From the NCBI RefSeq assembly GCF_028683095.1, contig NZ_JAJUBC010000012.1, forward strand, positions 1 through 64,000: a DNA stretch of 64,000 nt, given 5' to 3'. Source of the DNA: Enterovibrio gelatinilyticus. GTDB lineage: Bacteria > Pseudomonadota > Gammaproteobacteria > Enterobacterales > Vibrionaceae. Within the stretch, counting starts at the first letter, position 1. Every line of letters begins with the position of its first letter. The notes under the pieces are model-generated. The model searched no databases, had not been told where the DNA came from, and saw nothing but the letters and a program-made list of their open reading frames with translations. The position numbers and the translations under genes are program-made. Shown piece by piece: positions 56,837-64,000 of this stretch.

Positions 56837-58564
56837 ATGAGCTGGGATCAGTCTCTGGTGGTGGGGCTGCTGCTTGCGGTGGTTGCAGGTTTGGTGTTTA
56901 CCAAGATCAAGCCTGCCATCTTATTCGCAGCGGTGGCATTCATTGCGTTTCAATCTGGATTGATCTCGATTGATGCATTGGCAGGGAACTTCACTAACAG
57001 TTCTCTGCTAACACTGGTGATGCTGATCCTTGCGTCAGCAGCGTTAGAAAAAACCCGATTGGTGAGCTGGGTGAGTGGGCAACTCGCCAGTGGCCGTTTG
57101 GGTACTGTCGTGGCAAAGCTTGGGCTTTCCACTGCCGTATTGAGTTCATTTACCAATAACACGGCGGTCGTCGTGTCATTGATTGGTGCAGTAAAACGAA
57201 ACCGCCGCCATGCGCCGTCGCGTCTTCTTATCCCCCTGTCGTACGCGGCAATTCTTGGCGGCACCCTTACCCTGATTGGCACTTCGACTAACCTTATTAT
57301 TAATAGTTTTGTCGAAAATGCCGGCCTCCCGACATTGAGCTTCTTTGCCCCAACCATGATTGGTCTTGCTGTCTTAGCGGGTGGCTTGTTGGTTTTGATC
57401 CCTTTTTGCTATTTGCTGCCTAACCATGACGATCACAGTGATGACGACTTGCCTTATGTGTTAGAGGCGGTTGTGTCTAAGGGATCGCCATTGGCAGGAA
57501 ACACCGTATCCGAAAATGGATTACGTGCATTGCGCCGACTGTTTCTTGCTGAAATTGTGCGAGATGGTGAGATCATTGCACCTGTTTGTCCCGACACCGT
57601 TATGCGCGAAGGGGACAAACTGCAATTTTGTGGTGATGTAGAGAGCGTTGCGACACTGCAAGAAATTGAAGGTTTGGCCCTGTTTGGTCAGCATCATATT
57701 AATGGGCAAAACTTGCTTGAGCTGGTGGTTAGTCACAGTGCGTCTATCTTGGGTAAGTCTCTCAAAGAAGCCAAGTTCCGAGAGAACTTTGATGCTGTGG
57801 TCGTGGCGATTCGTCGAGGACACGAAAAGTTAGAAGGTGGATTAGGTAATATTTCTTTGCAGGCGGGTGATACCTTGGTCATTGTACCGGGTAAAGGCTT
57901 TGCCAAAGCGCAGCAACGATTGCAGCGTGAATTTGTTCTAGTGAATGGTTTGGACTCTAGTGCACGACTAGATTCAGCGATGAGCGCGTGGGTATTGGCT
58001 GGCTTTGCCACAGTGATTGGCTCAGCACTCATGAACTGGATACCTCTGCTTAATGGTTTGGCTGCGTATTTGACCGTCCTGTTGTTGACGGGTGTCGTCA
58101 ATCTCGTTGAGTTGAAACGTCGATTTCCTGCTGAAATTGTCGTGATTGTGGGCAGTGCACTGAGCTTGGCGCAGTTAATGATATCTTCTGGGCTCTCTGA
58201 ACAGATGGGTGAGTTGTTCATCTATTGGTTTAATGGCTGGGGGGTGTACGGAGCACTCATCGCAACGTATTTGCTGACACTGGTATTGACCGAATTGGTC
58301 ACCAACAATGCGGCGGCGGCGCTGGCCTTTCCTATCGGATATAGCTTGGCTCTCGGATATGGAGTAGATCCGATGCCATTTATTATGGCAGTCTTGTTCG
58401 GTGCGAGTGCGAGCTTTATCTCGCCGTATGGTTATCAAACTAATCTGCTGGTTTACAGCGTGGGTAACTACCAACTGACGGATTACCTGCGTATTGGGTT
58501 ACCATTATCACTGGTCTACTCTGCGCTGGTGCTGGGATTGATCCCTGTATTTTTTCCATTTTAA
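56837..58564 (+). CDS. SLC13-family anion (probable sulfate) permease with RCK_C domains
   Basis: A 575-aa membrane protein with about eleven hydrophobic segments in two halves. [14 protein letters not shown] and [17 protein letters not shown] are the paired hairpin motifs of SLC13 carriers. Two cytoplasmic RCK_C (TrkA-C) domains lie between residues about 205 and 370. Its place between cysN and cysC, typical of vibrios, points to sulfate import. 6 bp after cysN. Confidence 0.88.
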   Translation: MSWDQSLVVGLLLAVVAGLVFTKIKPAILFAAVAFIAFQSGLISIDALAGNFTNSSLLTLVMLILASAALEKTRLVSWVSGQLASGRLGTVVAKLGLSTAVLSSFTNNTAVVVSLIGAVKRNRRHAPSRLLIPLSYAAILGGTLTLIGTSTNLIINSFVENAGLPTLSFFAPTMIGLAVLAGGLLVLIPFCYLLPNHDDHSDDDLPYVLEAVVSKGSPLAGNTVSENGLRALRRLFLAEIVRDGEIIAPVCPDTVMREGDKLQFCGDVESVATLQEIEGLALFGQHHINGQNLLELVVSHSASILGKSLKEAKFRENFDAVVVAIRRGHEKLEGGLGNISLQAGDTLVIVPGKGFAKAQQRLQREFVLVNGLDSSARLDSAMSAWVLAGFATVIGSALMNWIPLLNGLAAYLTVLLLTGVVNLVELKRRFPAEIVVIVGSALSLAQLMISSGLSEQMGELFIYWFNGWGVYGALIATYLLTLVLTELVTNNAAAALAFPIGYSLALGYGVDPMPFIMAVLFGASASFISPYGYQTNLLVYSVGNYQLTDYLRIGLPLSLVYSALVLGLIPVFFPF

Positions 58565-58581
58565 ACAACAAGGATAGAGTT

Positions 58582-59202
58582 ATGAGTGCTTTGGACTCGA
58601 AGCATACGGATGAAAACGTGGTTTGGCATCGCCATGCCATCGATAAAGATTTCCGTGCCGAGCAGAAAAAGCAACGCCCGGCACTATTGTGGTTTACGGG
58701 GCTTTCTGGCTCAGGTAAGTCGACGGTCGCAGGTGCGCTGGAAAACAAATTAGCAGAGCTGGGTTATCACACATATCTGTTGGACGGTGACAATGTTCGC
58801 CATGGACTGTGTCGCGATCTGGGTTTTTCGGATCATGATCGTCGAGAAAATATTCGCCGTGTGGGTGAAGTGGCAAAATTGATGACTGACGCTGGTCTGA
58901 TCGTGTTGTCAGCGTTCATTTCGCCATTTCGTGAAGAGCGTCAATTAGTCCGTGAATTATTGCCTGACGGAGAGTTTTTGGAAGTGTACGTGGATACACC
59001 ACTCGATGTTTGCGAATCACGCGATCCTAAAGGTTTGTATAAAAAAGCGCGTGCGGGTGAGATTAAAGCGTTTACTGGGATCAGTTCTGCGTATGAAGCG
59101 CCAGAAAGCCCAGAGATCCATCTTCATACTGATCAACATGAAGTGGATGCGATTGTGGAGCAATGCCTCATAACTTTACGTAAGCAAGGTGTGATCGCCT
59201 GA
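58582..59202 (+). CDS. cysC: Adenylylsulfate kinase
   Basis: A 206-aa APS kinase: [14 protein letters not shown] is the P-loop, with [27 protein letters not shown] forming the APS site. It phosphorylates APS to PAPS, the substrate of CysH. 17 bp after the permease gene; end of the operon. Confidence 0.97.
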   Translation: MSALDSKHTDENVVWHRHAIDKDFRAEQKKQRPALLWFTGLSGSGKSTVAGALENKLAELGYHTYLLDGDNVRHGLCRDLGFSDHDRRENIRRVGEVAKLMTDAGLIVLSAFISPFREERQLVRELLPDGEFLEVYVDTPLDVCESRDPKGLYKKARAGEIKAFTGISSAYEAPESPEIHLHTDQHEVDAIVEQCLITLRKQGVIA

Positions 59203-59209
59203 TCACACC
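59188..59209 (+). terminator. Terminator overlapping the cysC stop codon
   Basis: GGTGTGATC and GATCACACC form a 9-bp stem with a 4-base loop that includes the TGA at 59200; TTTGT follows. The T-run is short. Confidence 0.6.
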
Positions 59210-59230
59210 GTTTGTATTGCGCTTCTGGTG

Positions 59231-60148
59231 TTAGGCTTTTTCGTTAACGGTTGAACCCGTATCACTGTTGATAGAAAACGCATGCGACAGGAGCGCCATT
59301 AACGCATCGAGATATTCAGGATGCGCTTTCTGCCCCACCAATTTTGCCAATTCATTGCCTGTTGGACTAAAGCGGTAGTAATAGATGCGCGTGCTCTTGC
59401 GAAGCGGCGTGATCATAAACGTCTTTCCTTGCCCACTTAATGGCACTGCAGAGGTCGGCTCCAGTTGGCCTGATTCCAATTCGGTTCTCAATATGAGTCC
59501 CAAATCCATCAAAAGCATCAAATCAGTAAACGGCAGCTTAAAACTTCCCAGTGCCAGCCTTTCGGCAAGATCCGGCTTAAAGTATTTTTTCATCCCACTT
59601 TCGGGGTGACGAAAACCCGTGATGAGTTTATTGGCACCATCACTTCCAAATGTACAGGCGAGAGAGCAAGCACGTTGCAGTGCTTGAGCTTCACGCTGCG
59701 TCATGGTTTCCAGCAGTGCCAATGCTTTGAGAGACGTACTCCCTGGCTTGAGGATCTCTTGTTTTAAGATCCGAGCCCACAGGTTTTGCATTCCTTCGCC
59801 ATAGATGGTTTTGGCCATTTCAAAGAAACGATATAGCCAATCAGGGTCCGGTGAACTGGCTGTCTCATCTCGGCAAAGATCGTGTGTCACTTTGATGATT
59901 TTTTCGAGGTTGGCCTGTTGCTGCTGTTTGATTTGCAGTTGCCTAAAGGCTGCGCGAGTCGTGAGGCTATCGTGCTCAATTTCGTGCAGCTTTGCATCAA
60001 TATGGTGTGCCGTTGCGATAGCCGCTAAACGGTGCTGACTGGACTTGATGTGACTCTCATGTCCACCTTGCGTGTTGTTAGAGTGCTTAGTGCCCTTGTC
60101 TTCGACAATAACAGCTTCAATCACCCCATTTTTATTAGGTTCAGCCAT
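59231..60148 (-). CDS. TIGR03899-like cytoplasmic protein of unknown function
   Basis: A 305-aa soluble protein: acidic N-terminus, a Gln-rich helical stretch (RQLQIKQQQQANLEKI), then DPDWLYRFFEMAKTIYGEGMQNLWARILKQEI, the family hallmark seen in DUF2806/TIGR03899 proteins of vibrios and relatives. Start ATG at 60148; an ATG six codons upstream at 60166 has no better site. Function unknown. Confidence 0.75.
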   Translation of the reverse strand: MAEPNKNGVIEAVIVEDKGTKHSNNTQGGHESHIKSSQHRLAAIATAHHIDAKLHEIEHDSLTTRAAFRQLQIKQQQQANLEKIIKVTHDLCRDETASSPDPDWLYRFFEMAKTIYGEGMQNLWARILKQEILKPGSTSLKALALLETMTQREAQALQRACSLACTFGSDGANKLITGFRHPESGMKKYFKPDLAERLALGSFKLPFTDLMLLMDLGLILRTELESGQLEPTSAVPLSGQGKTFMITPLRKSTRIYYYRFSPTGNELAKLVGQKAHPEYLDALMALLSHAFSINSDTGSTVNEKA

Positions 60149-60284
60149 GGTGTTATCCGTACGCATGCGTTAAATGAATGTTTTAGCAACGGTTTAGCGA
60201 AATCGATAGATAATCAACTATGTTAAAATAACTTTAAATTTGTTAACATTTGCCATGTCGATTAAACAGGGAGGAATCATCACA

Positions 60285-60374
60285 GTGAAGAAGTTCAGAG
60301 TGAATTCTGTGAATATCCTACTTGTCGTTTTCTATGTTATTACTTTGCTCTATCTGTCTCAGTTTATCGGCTAG
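60285..60374 (+). CDS. 29-residue single-span membrane peptide
   Basis: GTG start with GGGAGGA 8 bp upstream. The product begins MKKFRVNSV and continues as one hydrophobic helix (NILLVVFYVITLLYLSQ) with a positively charged N-terminus, so N-in orientation is expected. A strong terminator follows 16 bp after the stop. Likely a real small membrane protein; function unknown. Confidence 0.65.
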   Translation: MKKFRVNSVNILLVVFYVITLLYLSQFIG

Positions 60375-60390
60375 TTATCCAAAAACATTA

Positions 60391-60418
60391 AAAAAACCCG
60401 CCAATGACGGGTTTTTTT
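60391..60418 (+). terminator. Terminator after the 29-residue gene
   Basis: AAAAAACCCG and CGGGTTTTTTT form the stem around CCAATGA; A and T runs make it usable from both strands, also serving ytfJ. Confidence 0.9.
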
Positions 60419-60438
60419 CGTTCAAGCGGTGAGCAAGA

Positions 60439-60993
60439 TCACTGCATGAGCTTATTGACTAAATCAATTACTTGGGTCACTTCAGTGTCCGTTAGCGCCC
60501 CTTCTTTCACGAATCGTACAACGCCTTGAGGATCGATCACCACAATCGCTGAACTTTCTTCTTGTAGTCGCCATGCTTTGGCAACTGCACCGCTTTCATC
60601 CAGAACGATGGATGACCAACTGAATTCTTTTTTGCTGTCTTCAGCGGATGACTTAACAAAGCCACCAGTGCCCCAAATCGCATCATCTTGATTGATGATG
60701 GTTGTTGTTTGGTAGGTGTCGTTTGAAAAGTCTGCCGCTTTAATTGCTTCCACTAATGGCGCATTCATTTCTTTCGAGCTACTGCGTCCTGCAATGGCTT
60801 GAATGATACGAACTTTGCCGGTGAGGTTGCTGCTGTTCCATGTTTGATAGCCCACACTATCGCCGTTCAGCGTTAATTCACCGTATTTTTCAACGGTTGC
60901 CGAAGGCACAGTTTGGCCGTTCGAAATGATGTGTGCCGAAGCGAAACCTGAAATGAGAGCGGTTGCTAAGGCAAGAGTTTTAATACAACGCAT
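60439..60993 (-). CDS. ytfJ: YtfJ-like periplasmic protein
   Basis: A 184-aa exported protein (signal cut after ASA, about residue 20) with a thioredoxin-like fold (GKVRIIQAIAGRSSSKEMNAPLVEAIKA). The usual CxxC is absent: the position reads GRSSSKE, so a disulphide-exchange role is unlikely. Matches the YtfJ family, which has no proven activity. Confidence 0.88.
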   Translation of the reverse strand: MRCIKTLALATALISGFASAHIISNGQTVPSATVEKYGELTLNGDSVGYQTWNSSNLTGKVRIIQAIAGRSSSKEMNAPLVEAIKAADFSNDTYQTTTIINQDDAIWGTGGFVKSSAEDSKKEFSWSSIVLDESGAVAKAWRLQEESSAIVVIDPQGVVRFVKEGALTDTEVTQVIDLVNKLMQ

Positions 60994-61487
60994 AGAGGTT
61001 ATGTCCCCATTTATTAGTGTGTGATTTGTCCGAGTGATCTCAAGATGTGACTTCAGTGCTTGTTGTCGTGTCTAGGAGAGCAATAAAGCAGACACAGATG
61101 ATAAGTCGTTTGTCGGCTCCACCATGATGTGCAACAGACATTGAAGTTCTTCATCTTTATAAGGTTTCGGACTTTGACTATAGCCGATACAGGGTGCTCT
61201 CCCGTATCAATAACAGATCCAACCACTCAAAATTGGAAATTTATCATGTGCTAAAATGAATCATTATTGCGTCAATGTGTCTTAAAGTTGTCATGTGAAA
61301 TTTTTTAGCTACGCTTACTCGGTGTGGTAAGAAATAGGGATGCCTTGCCTACATTTACCGACGACGTCTCGAAGTGGACGATCCCTGAACTTTTGGCATT
61401 CAGATTGCATCGTAAAATTGTCAGCCATTGATGAAACTAATGGTGTGCGATGCAGGTCTTATATTATCGACATGGAGGAGTTCACTC
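60994..61487. other. 494-bp divergent region ytfJ/ytfK
   Basis: No supported gene; frames here are short and overlap in several phases. It should contain both promoters. Confidence 0.5.
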
Positions 61488-61697
61488 ATGCTGCGTATTT
61501 TCAATCAATACCGCCCACGTCAGGTTGCCCGCTACGTGAAAGGTTTCTTTCGCGGAAGGCTCTATATTGATGGCATCGGTGCGTTTGAGTTTGATGGGGG
61601 TAGACTGTTGCCGCCAGAGAAAAAAGACAAACGTGCGCTGAGCGTGATGACCGAAGTGAATAATGAGATTCGAGCGATGACAGCTGCCGCTGCGTAG
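61488..61697 (+). CDS. ytfK: YtfK-like DUF1107 protein
   Basis: A 69-aa protein whose core [23 protein letters not shown] and [11 protein letters not shown] is characteristic of YtfK/DUF1107. In E. coli YtfK activates SpoT-dependent (p)ppGpp build-up in phosphate or fatty-acid starvation. GGAGG lies 9 bp before the ATG at 61488. Confidence 0.92.
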   Translation: MLRIFNQYRPRQVARYVKGFFRGRLYIDGIGAFEFDGGRLLPPEKKDKRALSVMTEVNNEIRAMTAAAA

Positions 61698-61724
61698 CAA
61701 CTTACTGTACGCTCACGAATTGAA

Positions 61725-61751
61725 AAAACGCCCGTCGATGACGGGCGTTTT
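61725..61751 (+). terminator. Terminator after ytfK
   Basis: AAAACGCCCGT and ACGGGCGTTTT form an 11-bp stem around CGATG; usable in both directions between the convergent ytfK and msrA. Confidence 0.92.
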
Positions 61752-61814
61752 GCGTTTCTAAGCGTTATTTTTTAAGCCTTTAAGCCCCAATGGCTAGCCT
61801 TTGCGAATGATGGA

Positions 61815-62456
61815 TTATCGCTCCCAAGGGGGTAAGCAGACACCTGTACCACCAATGCCGCAGTAGCCATTTGGATTTTTATGAAGATATTGCTGATGGT
61901 AGGTTTCCGCAAAGTAATACGGGCCAGCCTGTGCAATTTCTGTTGTGATTTCTGCTGGTTTTCCAGCGTCGACTAGCGCTGCTTGATAAGCATTTTTACT
62001 CGCTAGCGCAATGGCTTTTTGCGCATCATCGAAATAGTAAATCGCTGAGCGATATTGAGTGCCGACGTCATTTCCCTGACGCATTCCCTGTGTGGGATCA
62101 TGACTTTGCCAAAAGTGTGTCAGAATAGCTTCCAAGGATACGACGCTAGGATCGTAAATCACTTGGACAATTTCGGTATGTCCCGTCTGTGCGGTACACA
62201 CGTCTTGATAGGTTGGGTTGATGGTATATCCACCGCTATAGCCGACAGATGTTGATAAGACGCCGTCTAGTTTCCAAAAAAGACGTTCAGCCCCCCAGAA
62301 GCACCCCATTCCGAGTAATATCTGTCCTTGACCCTCAGGCGTGATTTTACTGAGTGGCGCGCCATTGACGGCATGTGTTTCAGCCGGAATAATTTCCGTC
62401 ATTCGGTTGGGAAGCGCTTGTTCAGCGGTGACAGCCGATTGTTTGTTGTTGAGCAT
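61815..62456 (-). CDS. msrA: Peptide-methionine (S)-S-oxide reductase
   Basis: A 213-aa enzyme, one residue longer than E. coli Msr[10 protein letters not shown] carries the catalytic Cys52; [11 protein letters not shown] at the C-terminus carries the resolving cysteines. It repairs oxidised methionine. AAGGAG lies 8 bp before the ATG at 62456; the frame is open to 62804 but that extension runs over the tamA start and is an artefact. Confidence 0.95.
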   Translation of the reverse strand: MLNNKQSAVTAEQALPNRMTEIIPAETHAVNGAPLSKITPEGQGQILLGMGCFWGAERLFWKLDGVLSTSVGYSGGYTINPTYQDVCTAQTGHTEIVQVIYDPSVVSLEAILTHFWQSHDPTQGMRQGNDVGTQYRSAIYYFDDAQKAIALASKNAYQAALVDAGKPAEITTEIAQAGPYYFAETYHQQYLHKNPNGYCGIGGTGVCLPPWER

Positions 62457-62604
62457 GCCGTGACTCCTTTTTGTCTGCATGTTACTGAACCCATATTTAT
62501 CGTGGTTTGATGCAACTTTGCAACAAAACATCGGTGCATATAAGGGGTCATATTGTTCAGTAAGAATTAAAATGGCTCTCAGGATGAGAGAGAACGTACG
62601 GTTA

Positions 62605-64000
62605 ATGATTAAAAAACGATTACTATCTTGGTTATTGAGTGGTGCAGTGTGGCTACCTGGCGTAGCCATTGCCGATGTTGACTTCGATATCAAAGGTCTT
62701 GATGACGCGTTGATGGATAATGTCAGTGTGTACATCGATGCTATTCCTGAGAATGAGCGTCGTCTTAATTTTCGCTTACAAGCTCGAGTGACGGATGAAA
62801 TCAAGAAAGCCTTACAGGCATTAGGCTATTACTCTCCCCAAATTAACTACACGGTTGAAAAGCAATCAGACACCGATGCTACCGTCTTGCTGAATATAGA
62901 CCCCGGTCAGCCGGTTATTATTTCAGAAGTCGATATTCAGCTTACTGGTGATGCTAAAAAAGATCCTGCGTTCAAAACGTTATTGGAAGGTGCACCCAAA
63001 AAGGGTGAGATCCTTAATCAAGGAAAATACGACGCGTTAAAATCGGCTATTCAAAGCCTTGCGATACGTCGGGGCTATTTCGACGCGGATTACACCCTGA
63101 CGCGTTTGGAAGTCGCTCCCGGTCTAAATCAAGCATTTCTCCGACTGCATTTCAGCAGTGGTATGCGTTATCACTTTGGCAACGTTTACTATCACAACAG
63201 TCAAATCAACGAAGAGCGTTTGAGCAGTATGTTGACCTTCGGGGAAGGAGAACCATATCTAGTCAGTGATTTGGGGGCCTTCAATCAAGCATTGGCCAAT
63301 ACAGGATGGTTTTCATCCGTACTTGTGGAAGCGGGCTTGAACGAGCTACGTGATGATCGTGTACCTATTTCTGTGAGCTTGGAGCCCGCCCCACGCAACC
63401 AATTTGAAACGGGTGTTGGCTACTCCACAGACGTTGGGCCGCGAGTCAAAATCGGCTGGAAAAAGCCTTGGTTCAATAGTCGTGGGCACAGTTTGAATAC
63501 TGATTTGTATGTGTCTAGCCCTAAGCAAACACTCGAATCAACCTATAAAATCCCGCTTGCTGACGTTCAGCGTGAGTATTATCAAGTACAGGTGGGTCTT
63601 GAAAATGTTGATAACAACGACACGAAAAGCTTGGAGCTAACATCGTCAGTTTCTCGCCACTGGAAATATGACACGGGCTGGCAGCGATCAGTGTATTTGC
63701 GTTGGTTGTATTCCGATTACACCCAAGCCAGTGTGTCAGATATCTCCAACCTCATATTGCCAGGTATTAACTTTTCACGGGTGCGAAGCCGAGGCGGTGC
63801 AATGCCCACGTGGGGGGATAAACAGTCGATCACCTTCGAAATGGCGGATCCCATTTGGGGCTCGGACATCAATCTCTATCGGGTAGTTGGTCAAACGGCT
63901 TGGATTCGTAGCCTTAACCAAAACAATCGGTTCATCTACCGAGCTGGTGGCGGTGGGGTGTTTACGGATGAATTTGAGCGCGTGCCGCCGTCACTGCGCT
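62605..64000 (+). CDS. tamA: Translocation and assembly module protein TamA (cut by window end)
   Basis: The first 465 codons of an Omp85-family outer-membrane protein: signal peptide (cut after AIA, about residue 22), three POTRA domains (residues about 25-255), then the start of the beta-barrel ([24 protein letters not shown]). With the inner-membrane TamB it inserts autotransporters and moves phospholipids. Divergent from msrA, the same order as msrA-tamA-tamB in enterics. An ATG at 62571 is in another frame. Confidence 0.93.
   Translation, partial: MIKKRLLSWLLSGAVWLPGVAIADVDFDIKGLDDALMDNVSVYIDAIPENERRLNFRLQARVTDEIKKALQALGYYSPQINYTVEKQSDTDATVLLNIDPGQPVIISEVDIQLTGDAKKDPAFKTLLEGAPKKGEILNQGKYDALKSAIQSLAIRRGYFDADYTLTRLEVAPGLNQAFLRLHFSSGMRYHFGNVYYHNSQINEERLSSMLTFGEGEPYLVSDLGAFNQALANTGWFSSVLVEAGLNELRDDRVPISVSLEPAPRNQFETGVGYSTDVGPRVKIGWKKPWFNSRGHSLNTDLYVSSPKQTLESTYKIPLADVQREYYQVQVGLENVDNNDTKSLELTSSVSRHWKYDTGWQRSVYLRWLYSDYTQASVSDISNLILPGINFSRVRSRGGAMPTWGDKQSITFEMADPIWGSDINLYRVVGQTAWIRSLNQNNRFIYRAGGGGVFTDEFERVPPSLR

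Noticed and set aside
62457-62804. N-terminal extension of msrA by 116 codons
   Set aside because: It runs through the divergent tamA start; the ATG at 62456 has a good ribosome site and gives the normal MsrA length.
1-64000. tRNA, rRNA, CRISPR array or known riboswitch
   Set aside because: I read for cloverleaf ends, rRNA segments, regular repeat-spacer patterns and riboswitch cores and saw none; a covariance-model scan was not possible here.

Overview
The window is chromosomal DNA of a marine gammaproteobacterium, most likely a member of the Vibrionaceae of the Enterovibrio/Grimontia/Photobacterium type. The reasons are the dusA-pspG pair, the cysGDN-SLC13-cysC order, a TIGR03899-like gene, and the block fklB / oapA(ytfB) / cpdB / ytfJ / ytfK / msrA / tamA, which is found in the same neighbourhood in enterics and vibrios. 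The genus is inferred from gene content and was not tested.

Layout. (1) 1-6785: a genomic island next to dusA, visibly AT-richer than the rest. It holds the tail of an unidentified protein, a Dam-type methylase with a ParB-like partner, a serine resolvase, and two related tyrosine recombinases, the second abutting the 5' end of dusA. (2) 6787-9101: dusA, pspG with a sigma-54 promoter, and an outer-membrane barrel gene. (3) 9163-31755: a large PQQ alcohol-oxidation locus. It contains an ABC-type module, a PedF-like cytochrome c, a periplasmic binding protein, a quinoprotein alcohol dehydrogenase, an aldehyde dehydrogenase, a NosR-like flavo-iron-sulphur membrane protein, the complete pqqABCDEF set including a 23-aa pqqA, and a response regulator, FIST protein and hybrid histidine kinase. 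(4) 32043-36338: cysJIH. (5) 36432-39849: small secreted and outer-membrane genes plus a LysR regulator. (6) 39983-48214: a second PQQ locus with a XoxF-like dehydrogenase, a cupredoxin, a XoxJ-like protein, two small accessory proteins, the quinoprotein relay set (CXXCW protein, zinc hydrolase, SoxYZ-like carrier) and a LysR regulator. (7) 48409-64000: housekeeping genes fklB, oapA, elaA, cpdB, cysG-cysD-cysN-SLC13-cysC, ytfJ, ytfK, msrA and the start of tamA.

How it fits together. PQQ is made by pqqA-F and exported to two periplasmic dehydrogenases. Both carry the D-x-D active-site signature associated with lanthanide-dependent enzymes. Electrons would leave through a cytochrome c in locus 1 and probably a type I copper protein in locus 2. 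The aldehyde product would be oxidised by the cytoplasmic aldehyde dehydrogenase. A 16-bp motif recurs upstream of three transcription units of locus 1, and a related perfect palindrome lies in the relay-operon/LysR intergenic region, which suggests a shared regulator. The sulphate-assimilation genes are split into two blocks by locus 2.
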